A stretch of DNA of 35,171 nt from JBDLRH01 sp039800165 (GTDB lineage: Bacteria; Pseudomonadota; Gammaproteobacteria; Burkholderiales; Burkholderiaceae_C): contig JBDLRH010000116.1 in the NCBI GenBank assembly GCA_039800165.1, positions 1 through 35,171 of the forward strand, read 5' to 3'. Positions 1 to 8,620 of the stretch are shown piece by piece. Position 1 is the stretch's first letter; each line of letters starts with the position of its first letter. The notes beneath the pieces were generated by a model. It was not told the DNA's origin, did not search any database, and saw only the letters and a program-made list of their open reading frames with translations. The translations under genes and the position numbers were made by a program.

Positions 1-787
1 CATCGGCCAGCGTGGCCAGGCCCGTCACCTCCAGCCCCGCTTGCAGCAGGTCGCCGGCCTCGTGGTCGGCGTCGCGCGTGTCCACCACGATGCGGCCGTG
101 CTGCGCGACGTGGCGGCACAGCTCGGGCGACAGCTCCACCATCTTTGGCGTGAAGGCCCCCACCGCGGCGATGAAGGCATCGTCGCGCGGCAGCGTGCGC
201 AGCACCACGCCTTGCGCCGGGGTGCAGGTGACCACCAGCGGGCAGTGCGCCAGCGCGGCGTTCGGGTCGTCCACCACGCGCGCCTTGAGGCCCCGTGCCT
301 GTGCATGATCGGCCAGGGCCTGTGCGCTCGCGGTGCTGCGCGATGCAATCCACACCTCGCGCACGCCCAGGCCCTGTGCGAAGGCCTCCAGGTGCGATCG
401 GCCCTGCACGCCGGCGCCCACGATCAGCAGCGGCCCCTGCGCATGGGCGGCAAGGTGGCGCGCTGCCAGCATCGACACCGCGGCAGTGCGGCGTGCGGTG
501 ACGGTCGGGCCATGCAGCAGCGCGCGGCGCTCGCCGGTGGCCACATCAAACACCACCACATCGCCCTGGATGGTGGGCCGCGCGGTGCCGGCATTGGCAG
601 GCGTGAAGCTGATCAGCTTGGTGATGGCGATGCGCGCATCCAGCGCCGGCATCACGAACAGGCTGCTGCCACCGGGCAGTGGCTGAACCAGCCGCGCCGG
701 CACCTGCACCGTGTCGTCGCGCAGCAGGCGACCGATCTCGTCGGCCAGTGCCGGGTAGGGCAGCAGGGCTTCGGTGGCGGCATGCAT
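1..787 (-). CDS. Ornithine cyclodeaminase / delta1-pyrroline-2-carboxylate reductase family protein (C-terminus outside window)
   Basis: About 262 N-terminal residues are visible; the family is usually 310-350 residues, so the C-terminus lies beyond the window edge. It belongs to the ornithine cyclodeaminase/mu-crystallin family, whose members deaminate ornithine to proline or reduce cyclic ketimines such as pyrroline-2-carboxylate with NAD(P)H. Visible signatures are the conserved lysine in ITKLISF (residue 57), the Rossmann glycine motif GAGVQGRSH (124-132), the nucleotide-binding ASRS segment near 148-151, and VVTCTPAQG. The start ATG overlaps the recJ stop in a TGATG arrangement, which suggests translational coupling; the other nearby ATG is out of frame. 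The reductase subfamily fits the motifs at least as well as true cyclodeaminase, and substrate cannot be settled from sequence alone. Confidence 0.88.
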   Translation of the reverse strand, partial: MHAATEALLPYPALADEIGRLLRDDTVQVPARLVQPLPGGSSLFVMPALDARIAITKLISFTPANAGTARPTIQGDVVVFDVATGERRALLHGPTVTARRTAAVSMLAARHLAAHAQGPLLIVGAGVQGRSHLEAFAQGLGVREVWIASRSTASAQALADHAQARGLKARVVDDPNAALAHCPLVVTCTPAQGVVLRTLPRDDAFIAAVGAFTPKMVELSPELCRHVAQHGRIVVDTRDADHEAGDLLQAGLEVTGLATLAD

Positions 788-2496
788 CAGAGCTCTACCC
801 CTTCGACCAGAAAGCGCACGCGGCGCTGGCCGTTCCATTCATCGCTTTCCAGCCGGAAGGCCAGCAGCGCGCGGGCCGGCAGCGGCTTGGTGCGGCCGAA
901 CCAGATGCCGTCCACCGGCTGGCCGCGGTGCTTCATGCGCAGCTGCATGTGGCCCGAGCCAACGATGCGCTGCGAGAGGATCTCGACCTCTTCGCTGAAC
1001 ACCGGTGGCGCGAAGCCCTGTCCCCAGACCTCGCGCTGCAGCACCTGCGCCACCTCGACGTCGCGGAACTGCGGCTCCAGCGGGCCGTCGGTCTCGAGCC
1101 GTCGCGTCAGCGTGGCCGCGTCCAGCCACTCCTGTGCCACCTGGCGCAGCGCTTCGTCAAAGGTGTCGAGGTGCTCCTCGGCGACGGTGCAGCCGGCAGC
1201 CATCGCGTGGCCGCCAAAGCGCAGGATCACGCCCGGGTGCCGCTTGGCCACCAGGTCAAGCGCATCGCGCAGATGAAAGCCGGCGATCGAGCGGCCCGAA
1301 CCCTTGAGCTCATGCTCCTTGCCCGGTGCCTGGCTCGCGGCAAACACGAAGGCCGGGCGGTGGTAACGCTCTTTCAGGCGCGAGGCCACGATGCCGACCA
1401 CGCCCTCGTGGAAGTCGGGGTCGAACACGCACACCGCAGGCGGTGGCTCTTCGCCTTCTTCGAACAGCGACTCGGCGATCTGCAGCGCCTGCTCGCGCAT
1501 GTCGCCCTCGATCTCGCGGCGCTCGCGGTTGATGCCGTCCAGGGTGCGCGCCAGTTCCTCTGCGCGTGCCGGGTCATCGGTCAGCAGGCATTCGATGCCC
1601 AGCGTCATGTCCGACAGGCGCCCCGCTGCGTTGATGCGCGGGCCCAGCGCAAAGCCGAAGTCAAAGCTCGCTGCGTGGCGCGCGTCACGCCCGGCCACCG
1701 CAAACAGCGCGGCCAGTCCCGCGGGCATCTGCCCGCTGCGCACGCGCTTCAAGCCCTGCGCGACCAGGCGGCGGTTGTTGGCGTCCAGCCGCACCACGTC
1801 GGCCACCGTGCCCAGGGCCACCAGCGGCAGCAGCGCATCCAGCCGCGGCTGCGTCTGTGCGTCGAAGCGGCCACGCGCCCGCAACTCGGCCCGCAGTGCC
1901 AGCAGCACATAGAACATCACGCCCACGCCGGCAATGCTCTTGCTCTCGAAGCTGCAGTCGGGCTGGTTGGGGTTGACGATCACGTCGGCCGCAGGCAGCG
2001 CGTCGCCGGGCAGGTGGTGGTCGGTCACCAGCACCTTCAGGCCCAGTGCCTGCGCGGCCGCAACACCATCCATGCTGGCAATGCCGTTGTCCACGGTGAT
2101 CAGCACATCGGCGCCCTGCGCCTTGACGCGCTGGGCGATGGGCGGCGTGAGGCCGTAGCCGTCGACGATGCGGTCGGGCACCAGGTAGCTGGCATGACGC
2201 GCGCCCAGCATGCGCAGGCCGCGCAGACCCACGGCGCAGGCGGTGGCGCCATCGCAGTCGTAGTCGGCGACGATGCACAGCCGCAGGTCGCGCTCGATGG
2301 CATCGGCCAGCAGCCGCGCAGCCGCCTCGGCGCCCAGCAGTTGCGTCGGCGGCAGCAGCAGCGCCAGGCCGTCGTCAAGCTGTTCGGGTGCGGTTACGCC
2401 GCGTGCGGCAAACAGGCGCGCCAGCAGGGGGTGCACGCCCGCCTGCTCCAGCGCCCAGGCGGCGCGCGGCGGAATGTCTCGGTGAACGATCTTCAT
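787..2496 (-). CDS. recJ: Single-stranded-DNA-specific exonuclease RecJ
   Basis: This encodes 569 residues, the normal RecJ size. RecJ degrades single-stranded DNA 5' to 3' in recombination, mismatch and base-excision repair in the cytoplasm. DHH-phosphoesterase motifs are intact: VADYDCDGAT (aspartates 78, 80, 82), VDNG (135-138) and TDHH (158-161). The DHHA1 motif FGGHAMAAG sits near residue 427, followed by the OB-fold C-terminal region. I chose the ATG at 2496 because MKIVHRDIPPRAAW matches the usual RecJ N-terminus; an upstream in-frame extension to 2736 lies over the preceding gene and is very unlikely. The gene begins 7 bases after the rpfE-like stop, and its stop overlaps the start of the cyclodeaminase-family gene, so the three probably form one transcript. 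No strong Shine-Dalgarno is visible, which suggests coupling to the upstream gene. Confidence 0.97.
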   Translation of the reverse strand: MKIVHRDIPPRAAWALEQAGVHPLLARLFAARGVTAPEQLDDGLALLLPPTQLLGAEAAARLLADAIERDLRLCIVADYDCDGATACAVGLRGLRMLGARHASYLVPDRIVDGYGLTPPIAQRVKAQGADVLITVDNGIASMDGVAAAQALGLKVLVTDHHLPGDALPAADVIVNPNQPDCSFESKSIAGVGVMFYVLLALRAELRARGRFDAQTQPRLDALLPLVALGTVADVVRLDANNRRLVAQGLKRVRSGQMPAGLAALFAVAGRDARHAASFDFGFALGPRINAAGRLSDMTLGIECLLTDDPARAEELARTLDGINRERREIEGDMREQALQIAESLFEEGEEPPPAVCVFDPDFHEGVVGIVASRLKERYHRPAFVFAASQAPGKEHELKGSGRSIAGFHLRDALDLVAKRHPGVILRFGGHAMAAGCTVAEEHLDTFDEALRQVAQEWLDAATLTRRLETDGPLEPQFRDVEVAQVLQREVWGQGFAPPVFSEEVEILSQRIVGSGHMQLRMKHRGQPVDGIWFGRTKPLPARALLAFRLESDEWNGQRRVRFLVEGVEL

Positions 2497-2503
2497 GTCG
2501 GGT

Positions 2504-3478
2504 TCACAGTGAGGAGAGCATCGCATGCAGCGACGCAGCCGATGCGCCCGGGCGCAGCGGTGCCGCAAGGCGTTGCCACCAGCGGTCGGGTGCAGGCGCG
2601 AACACGCGCGCGCGGCGCTCGCCGCACAGCACCAGCTGCGCGGGGGGTACTGACGCCAGATGACGCGATTCGATCGACGCCCAGGCGGCCAGCCAGCCGG
2701 CGCCGTCTTGGGCCAGCGATGCCTCGCGCAGCTCATCGATCACGATCAGGGGTTCGGTCGGTTCGGTCGGTTCGGTGGGCTCGGCCGGCTTGGTGGCGGC
2801 AACGCCATCGCCCGTGCCGTGCAGCCAGAACGAGTTGACCGGTGGCAGGCCGCGAGCGCGGCGTGCATCGTGCAGCGGGTGCTGGTACAGCAGCATCTGC
2901 ATTTCGCTTTGCAGGCGCCGCACCAGCCGCGCGCCCGGGCCGTCGGGCATCCATGCGTCCACGCTGCGTCCGCTCACCCGGTCGACCGATGCGCTGCTCA
3001 GGCCGCGCAGCGGCTCGCCGCACGCCAGCCACCGCGTGGGGTGTTGCGGGTCGTCCAGCAGGCGGATGCCCTCGGGTTCGAACCACGGCGCCATCGCCTC
3101 GCGCAGCACCTGCGCCTCGTCGGCCTGCAGCGCCAGCGTCGCGGGATCGTGCATGCGAATGTGATCGGCCCCGGGTGCCCAGTGGCAGGGGCTCACGAAG
3201 GCCCAGGCCTGTGCTGCGTCGTGGCCCAGTGCCTGCGCGCGCCGAGCCGCCCAGGGGATGCAGCCGTCTGCGGTGGGCAGCTGCAGTGCGCGCGCCAGCA
3301 TCACCTCGTGCGGGGTGCTGCGGCTCATCGCGTCGAGCGCCACGCCCGCAGCGGGCACTTCTCGCAGCGCCGACAGCGCGCGGCGCAGGCCGCCCAGGGC
3401 CTGCAGGTCCGCCGCAGCCACGCCGTCGGGCGGCGCGGCATGGGAGATGAGCAGCGCTTGTACGGCTTGTGTGGGCAT
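2504..3478 (-). CDS. RpfE-like conserved protein (COG4255-type, function unknown)
   Basis: This encodes 324 residues. It resembles the RpfE/COG4255 proteins that lie beside recJ in Xanthomonas and many betaproteobacteria; some databases call them phosphoglycerate-mutase-like, but the biochemical role is not established. Visible landmarks are the early segment TPHEVMLARAL, SPCHWAPGADHIRMHDP near the middle, and PVNSFWLHGTG near residue 240, which is typical of the family. An alanine-rich stretch with three consecutive T-E-P units follows, encoded by a 9-bp repeat (2751-2795). The start at 3478 gives MPTQAVQALLISHAAPP, a sensible N-terminus; a longer frame would run into the divergent lolC start. 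The gene leads the rpfE-recJ-cyclodeaminase transcript and is divergent from lolC across 49 bases. No signal peptide or membrane segment is apparent. Confidence 0.82.
   Translation of the reverse strand: MPTQAVQALLISHAAPPDGVAAADLQALGGLRRALSALREVPAAGVALDAMSRSTPHEVMLARALQLPTADGCIPWAARRAQALGHDAAQAWAFVSPCHWAPGADHIRMHDPATLALQADEAQVLREAMAPWFEPEGIRLLDDPQHPTRWLACGEPLRGLSSASVDRVSGRSVDAWMPDGPGARLVRRLQSEMQMLLYQHPLHDARRARGLPPVNSFWLHGTGDGVAATKPAEPTEPTEPTEPLIVIDELREASLAQDGAGWLAAWASIESRHLASVPPAQLVLCGERRARVFAPAPDRWWQRLAAPLRPGASAASLHAMLSSL
2751..2795. repeat. 9-bp in-frame tandem repeat (GGTTCGGTC) inside the rpfE-like gene
   Basis: Two exact copies of GGTTCGGTC and one single-base variant start at 2751, 2760 and 2769; two more degenerate units (GGCTCGGCC, GGCTTGGTG) run to 2795. 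On the coding (minus) strand they specify repeated Thr-Glu-Pro and then Ala-Glu-Pro. The period is a multiple of three, so copy-number change alters protein length without frameshift. Confidence 0.85.
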
Positions 3479-3498
3479 GGCCGTATTGTCCGGGATGC

Positions 3499-3504
3499 CA
3501 CAAT
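3499..3504 (+). promoter_or_regulatory. Candidate -10 element (CACAAT) for lolC-lolD
   Basis: CACAAT lies 23 bases upstream of the lolC ATG, in the 49-base divergent region shared with the rpfE-like gene. The same hexamer recurs before tctB, tctC and the quinone oxidoreductase gene, which supports a promoter role. No good -35 match is seen at 17 bases. Confidence 0.35.
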
Positions 3505-3527
3505 GCCGCCGCTCCTTGACCACGACC

Positions 3528-4776
3528 ATGCAAGCCCCCTACGAACTGCTGCTGGGCTGGCGCTACACCCGCGCCGGGCGCGCCACGCGCCGCAACGGCT
3601 TCATCTCGTTCATCTCGGGCGTATCGATGCTGGGCATTGCGCTGGGCGTGGCGGCGCTCATCATCGTGCTGTCGGTGATGAACGGCTTTCAGAAAGAGGT
3701 GCGCGACCGCATGCTGGGCGTGGTGGCGCATGTGGAGGTGTTTGCGCCCGGGGGCGCGCCGCTGGCCGATGTGGAGCGCACCGTGGCCGAGGCACGCCAG
3801 CATCCGCAGGTGCTGGGTGCTGCGCCGTTCGTGGCAGCGCAGGCGCTGCTGGCGCGCGGGGAAGACATGAAGGGCGTGCAGGTGCGCGGCATCGACCCGG
3901 CGCGCGAGCCGCAGGTGACCGACCTGGCCAGCGCGCTGCGCCCCGAGGTACTGCAGGGCCTGCAGCCGGGGCGCTTTGGCATCGTGCTGGGCGGCGAGCT
4001 GGCGCGCCAGATGGGTGTGCGCAGCGGCGACGCGGTGACGCTGATTGCGCCGAGCGGTCAGGTCACGCCCGCGGGCGTGGTGCCGCGCATCCGGCAGATG
4101 GATGTGGTGGGCCTGTTCGATTCGGGCCACTACGAATACGACGCCACGCTGGTGATGCTGCACATCGACGACGCTGCACGCATCTTCCGCCTGGAGGGGC
4201 CCACCGGCGTGCGCCTGAAGCTGCGCGACTTGCACCAGGCGCGCGAGGTGGCCGACGAGCTGATGGTGCGCCTGAGCGACCGCGTGGTGGTGCGCGACTG
4301 GACGCGCCAGAACCGCACCTGGTTTGCCGCGGTGCAGCTCGAGAAGCGCATGATGTTCATCATCCTCACCCTCATCGTGGCGGTGGCGGCTTTCAACCTG
4401 GTCAGCACGCTGGTGATGACGGTGACCGACAAGCGCGCCGACATCGCCATCCTGCGCACGCTGGGCGCCAGCCCCGCCAGCGTGATGGGCATCTTTGTGG
4501 TGCAGGGCGCGATGGTGGGCGTGATCGGCACGCTGTCGGGGCTGCTGCTGGGCCTGGGCGTGGCCTTCAACATCGACGTGATCGTGCCGGCGCTCGAGCG
4601 CGCGCTGTCGGCGAGCTTCCTGCCGCGCGACATCTACCTGATCAGCCGCATGCCCAGCGACCCGCGTTCCGGCGACATCGTGCCGGTGGCGCTGATCTCG
4701 CTGGTGCTGTCGTTTGCCGCCACGCTGTACCCGAGCTGGCGCGCCAGCCGCGTCAATCCTGCCGAGGCGCTGCGCT

Positions 4777-4784
<8 letters not shown>
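3528..4784 (+). CDS. lolC: Lipoprotein-releasing ABC transporter permease, LolC/LolE family
   Basis: This encodes 418 residues, the usual LolC/LolE length. It is the inner-membrane permease that, with LolD, extracts mature outer-membrane lipoproteins and passes them to LolA. The family layout is present: one N-terminal membrane segment (about 28-50), a large periplasmic domain, then three C-terminal membrane segments (about 275-297, 320-350, 383-403). The FtsX-type ILRTLGAS segment sits near 309 and the terminal PAEALRYE is typical of this permease family. The ATG at 3528 gives MQAPYELLLGWRY, the conserved family N-terminus. The lolD start lies 8 bases inside this gene. Only one permease gene is seen, so it may work as a homodimer or the partner may lie elsewhere; the C versus E label is therefore uncertain. 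Confidence 0.93.
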
Positions 4785-5469
<685 letters not shown>

Positions 5470-5473
5470 GCCC

Positions 5474-6511
5474 TCAGGCCACGCGGCCGAACCACAGCAC
5501 CGACAGGCCTGCGGCCAGTGCCATGAGTGCTGCGCCCAGCAGCGCAACGAGGCCGGCGATTTCGGTTTCCTTCTTCTCGACCGTGAGCCGCGAGCTCAGG
5601 GTTTCGTACACCTTCTTCAGGTCGGCGGAGTTGCCGGCGTAGAAGTATTCGGCGTCGGTGCGCAAGGCGATCTGCTTGAGGGTGTCTTCATCCAGCCGCA
5701 CCCGCATCGACCAGCCCTCAAAGCCGATGGTCTCGCCGTCCACCGTACCGATGCCCACGGTGTACACCCGCACGCCGCGCTCGGCGGCCATCTTGGCGGC
5801 CTCCAGCGGGTCCACCCCGGTGGTGCGCTGGCCGTCGGTCAGCATGATGATCGCCGCCGAGTTGTACGAACCCGGCTTGACCGGCGTGAACTCCTTCTTC
5901 GGCTTGGGCATCTCGTTGAGCGAGCGTCCCGACGAGTAGCCGCCGCCGGTCATCTGCTGCAGCTCGATGCCGGCGTCAGGGAACAGCGTGGCCAGCGACA
6001 CCACGATCGCGTTGCCGGTGGCGGTGGCGCGCTGCAGCTGGAAGCGGTCGATGGCGGTGACCAGGTCTTCGCGGTTCACCGTGGGCAGCTGCGCCACCTG
6101 CGCCGCACCGGCAAAGGCGACGATGCCCACCTTCACATGGCGCGGCAGCTCGGTCAGGAAGTGCTTGGCCGCCTCCTGCGCGGCGGTGATGCGGTTGGGC
6201 TGCACGTCGGTGGCGCGCATGCTGCCCGACACATCCATCGCGAGGATGATGGTCTGCTGCGTGGAGGGCAGCGAGATGACGGCCACCGGGCGCGCCGCAG
6301 CCAGCAGCAGCGCGGTCAGTGCCAGCAGCATCAGCACCGGCGGCACATGGCGGCGCCACGCACTGCTGCCGGCCAACGCCTGCTTGATCAGCGCCAGCGA
6401 GGCGTAGTTGACGGTGCTTTTCTTGCGGCGGCGCATCAGCCACACATAGGCGCCCACCAGCATCGGCACGATCAACAGCAGCCACAACAGCGAAGGCCAG
6501 AGGAACAGCAT
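5474..6511 (-). CDS. VWA-domain membrane protein, BatA-like
   Basis: This encodes 345 residues. It resembles BatA proteins: two N-terminal membrane segments (about 4-25 and 56-75), a periplasmic von Willebrand factor A domain, and a C-terminal membrane segment (about 318-341). The metal-ion-dependent adhesion site is intact, with DVSGS at 93-97, the threonine in ATGNAI near 165, and LTDG near 224-227. A glycine- and proline-rich insertion (about 188-216) lies between the second and third motifs. VWA proteins of this type act with MoxR ATPases, presumably in assembly or stress-related folding at the membrane. It is the last gene of the protease-moxR-DUF58-VWA run, 2 bases after the DUF58 gene. 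BatB, BatD and BatE partners are absent from the window. Confidence 0.9.
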   Translation of the reverse strand: MLFLWPSLLWLLLIVPMLVGAYVWLMRRRKKSTVNYASLALIKQALAGSSAWRRHVPPVLMLLALTALLLAAARPVAVISLPSTQQTIILAMDVSGSMRATDVQPNRITAAQEAAKHFLTELPRHVKVGIVAFAGAAQVAQLPTVNREDLVTAIDRFQLQRATATGNAIVVSLATLFPDAGIELQQMTGGGYSSGRSLNEMPKPKKEFTPVKPGSYNSAAIIMLTDGQRTTGVDPLEAAKMAAERGVRVYTVGIGTVDGETIGFEGWSMRVRLDEDTLKQIALRTDAEYFYAGNSADLKKVYETLSSRLTVEKKETEIAGLVALLGAALMALAAGLSVLWFGRVA

Positions 6512-6513
6512 GG

Positions 6514-7542
6514 TCAGGCGCTCTTTCGTAGGACTTGGGTGATGCCACGCCCTGACACGCGACGCTTGCGCAGGTCGGCAAAGCGCAGCAGCGCATCAAG
6601 CAGGTCGTCGTCGGTGCGCAGCTCCAGCGTGTCGACGCCGGCACGCGCCAGCTCTTCGCGCAGTGCGGCCTCGCGCTCGGCGGCCAGCTGCACGAAGCGC
6701 TGGCGAAAGCGCTTGTCGTGGGTGTCGATCAGCAGCGTCTCGCCGGTCTCGGCGTCGCGCAGGGTCAGCATGCCGATTTCGGGCAGCTCCTGCTCGAGCG
6801 GGTCGAGCACGCGCACGGCCACCACGTCGTGCCGTTGCGCCAGTTGCGCCAGCGGCCGGTGCCAGCCCGGCTCGCTGATGAAGTCGGACACCACGAACAC
6901 CGCCGATCGGCGGCGGATGGCGTGGCCCGCGGCGTGCAGCAGCTCGTGCAGCCGCGTGGCGGTGGCCGCCTGCGCGCCGGACTTGCCGGGCGCGGCTGCC
7001 GGCTGCACGCTGGGCGTGAGCATGCGGTGCAGCAGCTGCAGCACATGCATGCGGCTGGTGCCCGCAGGAATCAGCGTGTCGGCCTGGCTGCCGTACAGCA
7101 GCGCACCCACCCGGTTGCCGTGGCGCGTGAGCACCCGCGCCAGCAGGGCCGCGAACTCGCTGGCCACCTGGCGCTTGGTGCGCTCGTTGGAGCCGAAGTC
7201 CACCGACGCGGTCAGGTCCAGCAGCAGCCAGGCGCTGGTTTCGCGGTCTTCGGTGAACACCCGCACATGCGGCTGCGCCATGCGGGCGGTCACGTTCCAG
7301 TCGATGTGCCGCACATCGTCGTGCAGCTGGTATTCGCGCAGGTCGGCCAGGTCGATGCCGCTGCCGCGCATCAGCGTGCGGTAGTCGCCCTGCAGCAGGC
7401 CGTCCAGGCGGCGCAGCACCGTCCATTCCAGGCGGCGCAACAGCGCCTCGGCGCTGGCGGCCTGGCGCGCCGGCTCCGGCGACGCGGATGCACCCGCCGG
7501 TGCGGACCCGGAAGCGGGGGAGGGTGCAGCGTCGCTGGCCAT
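6514..7542 (-). CDS. DUF58 domain-containing protein (MoxR-associated)
   Basis: This encodes 342 residues. DUF58 proteins accompany MoxR ATPases and VWA proteins; their molecular role is unclear, though the fold resembles a VWA domain. The family signature is visible as GIDLADLREYQ followed by DDVRHIDWNVTAR (about 62-87), and a VWA-like strand AWLLLDLTASVDFGS follows near 104-118. The first 30 residues are low-complexity (Ala, Ser, Pro). No membrane segment is evident, so it is probably cytoplasmic or peripheral. The gene lies 33 bases after moxR and 2 bases before the VWA gene, consistent with one operon. The start ATG at 7542 is the first in frame; a start slightly downstream of the low-complexity leader cannot be ruled out. 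Confidence 0.92.
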   Translation of the reverse strand: MASDAAPSPASGSAPAGASASPEPARQAASAEALLRRLEWTVLRRLDGLLQGDYRTLMRGSGIDLADLREYQLHDDVRHIDWNVTARMAQPHVRVFTEDRETSAWLLLDLTASVDFGSNERTKRQVASEFAALLARVLTRHGNRVGALLYGSQADTLIPAGTSRMHVLQLLHRMLTPSVQPAAAPGKSGAQAATATRLHELLHAAGHAIRRRSAVFVVSDFISEPGWHRPLAQLAQRHDVVAVRVLDPLEQELPEIGMLTLRDAETGETLLIDTHDKRFRQRFVQLAAEREAALREELARAGVDTLELRTDDDLLDALLRFADLRKRRVSGRGITQVLRKSA

Positions 7543-7575
7543 GGCGTGTGCAAAACGCGGTGCGGTGTTGCAGCC

Positions 7576-8580
7576 TCAGGCGGGCAGCTTTTCGTGCTCG
7601 AGCGGTCGCGCGGGCACCGGCACGCGGGCCATGATTTTGGCGACCACCGCCTCGGAGTTCAGCCCGTCGGACAGCGCTTCGTAGGACAACGACACGCGGT
7701 GGCGCAGCACATCGGCGGCCAGGTCGGTCATGTCCTCGGGCAGCGCGTAGGTGCGCCCGCGCATCAGCGCCAGCGCGCGTGCGCCTTCCACCAGCGAGAT
7801 GGTAGCGCGCGGGCTGGCACCAAAGCGGATCATGCCTTCCAGTTCCTTCAGGTCGTGGCGCGCCGGCTGGCGCGTGGCCGACACCAGCTTGACCGCGTAC
7901 TGCATGAGCGAAGGGTCCACATAGACGCGGCGGCACTCGCGCTGCAGCACCGCCAGCTGCTCGGTGCTGGCCACCGGCGTGGGCTCGACCGCCGGGCCGG
8001 TGACGCGGGTGACGATGACGAACTCTTCCTCGTCGCTCGGGTAGTCCACCATCACCTTCATCATGAAGCGGTCGACCTGCGCCTCGGGCAGCGGGTAGGT
8101 GCCCTCGGTCTCGATCGGGTTCTGCGTGGCCATCACCACAAAGGGCCGCGGCACCGGATGCGTCTCGCCGGCGATGGTGACCTGCCGCTCTTGCATCACC
8201 TCCAGCAGCGCGCTTTGCACCTTGGCCGGTGCGCGGTTGATTTCATCGGCCAGCAGCAGGTTGGCAAACACCGGGCCGAGCGAGGTGCTGAAGTCGCCGG
8301 TCTTCTGGTTGTAGATGCGCGTGCCCACCAGGTCGGCGGGCACCAGGTCGGGCGTGAACTGGATGCGCTTGAACTGCCCGCGCACCGACTGCGCCAGCGC
8401 CTTGACGGTGAGCGTCTTGGCCAGGCCCGGCACGCCTTCCACCAGCAGGTGGCCCTGCGCCAGCAGCGCCACCATCACGCGTTCAAGAAAGCGGTCCTGG
8501 CCGACCACCACGCGCTTGACCTCAAAGAGGATCTGCTCCATCAGCTGTGCGGTGGCCTGGTCTTGGGTGGTGGAATCCAT
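7576..8580 (-). CDS. MoxR-family AAA+ ATPase
   Basis: This encodes 334 residues, typical for MoxR. These ATPases act as chaperones or metal-insertion helpers, usually with VWA and DUF58 partners. Visible motifs are Walker A GVPGLAKT (49-56), Walker B LLADEIN (109-115), sensor 1 ATQNP (151-155), and the MoxR-typical EGTYPLPEAQVDRFMMK segment near 159-175. I chose the ATG at 8580 (MDSTTQDQATAQL); an in-frame extension to 8673 would overlap the protease gene and has atypical arginine- and proline-rich composition. The gene starts 40 bases after the protease stop, so co-transcription with it is likely. The minus-strand run of four genes has no terminator inside it that I can see. Confidence 0.95.
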   Translation of the reverse strand: MDSTTQDQATAQLMEQILFEVKRVVVGQDRFLERVMVALLAQGHLLVEGVPGLAKTLTVKALAQSVRGQFKRIQFTPDLVPADLVGTRIYNQKTGDFSTSLGPVFANLLLADEINRAPAKVQSALLEVMQERQVTIAGETHPVPRPFVVMATQNPIETEGTYPLPEAQVDRFMMKVMVDYPSDEEEFVIVTRVTGPAVEPTPVASTEQLAVLQRECRRVYVDPSLMQYAVKLVSATRQPARHDLKELEGMIRFGASPRATISLVEGARALALMRGRTYALPEDMTDLAADVLRHRVSLSYEALSDGLNSEAVVAKIMARVPVPARPLEHEKLPA

Positions 8581-8620
8581 GGGGGGCTCTCGGGGGGTGA
8601 TGTGGGTGCGTGGGTGAGGC

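Noticed and set aside
679..2838. A 719-codon plus-strand open frame opposite recJ
   Set aside because: It is antisense to recJ, which has all its catalytic motifs, and shows the same low-complexity composition as other antisense frames here.
2504..3478. Naming the rpfE-like gene as a phosphoglycerate mutase
   Set aside because: No phosphoglycerate mutase catalytic motif is visible; the label sometimes used for the family is not supported by the sequence.
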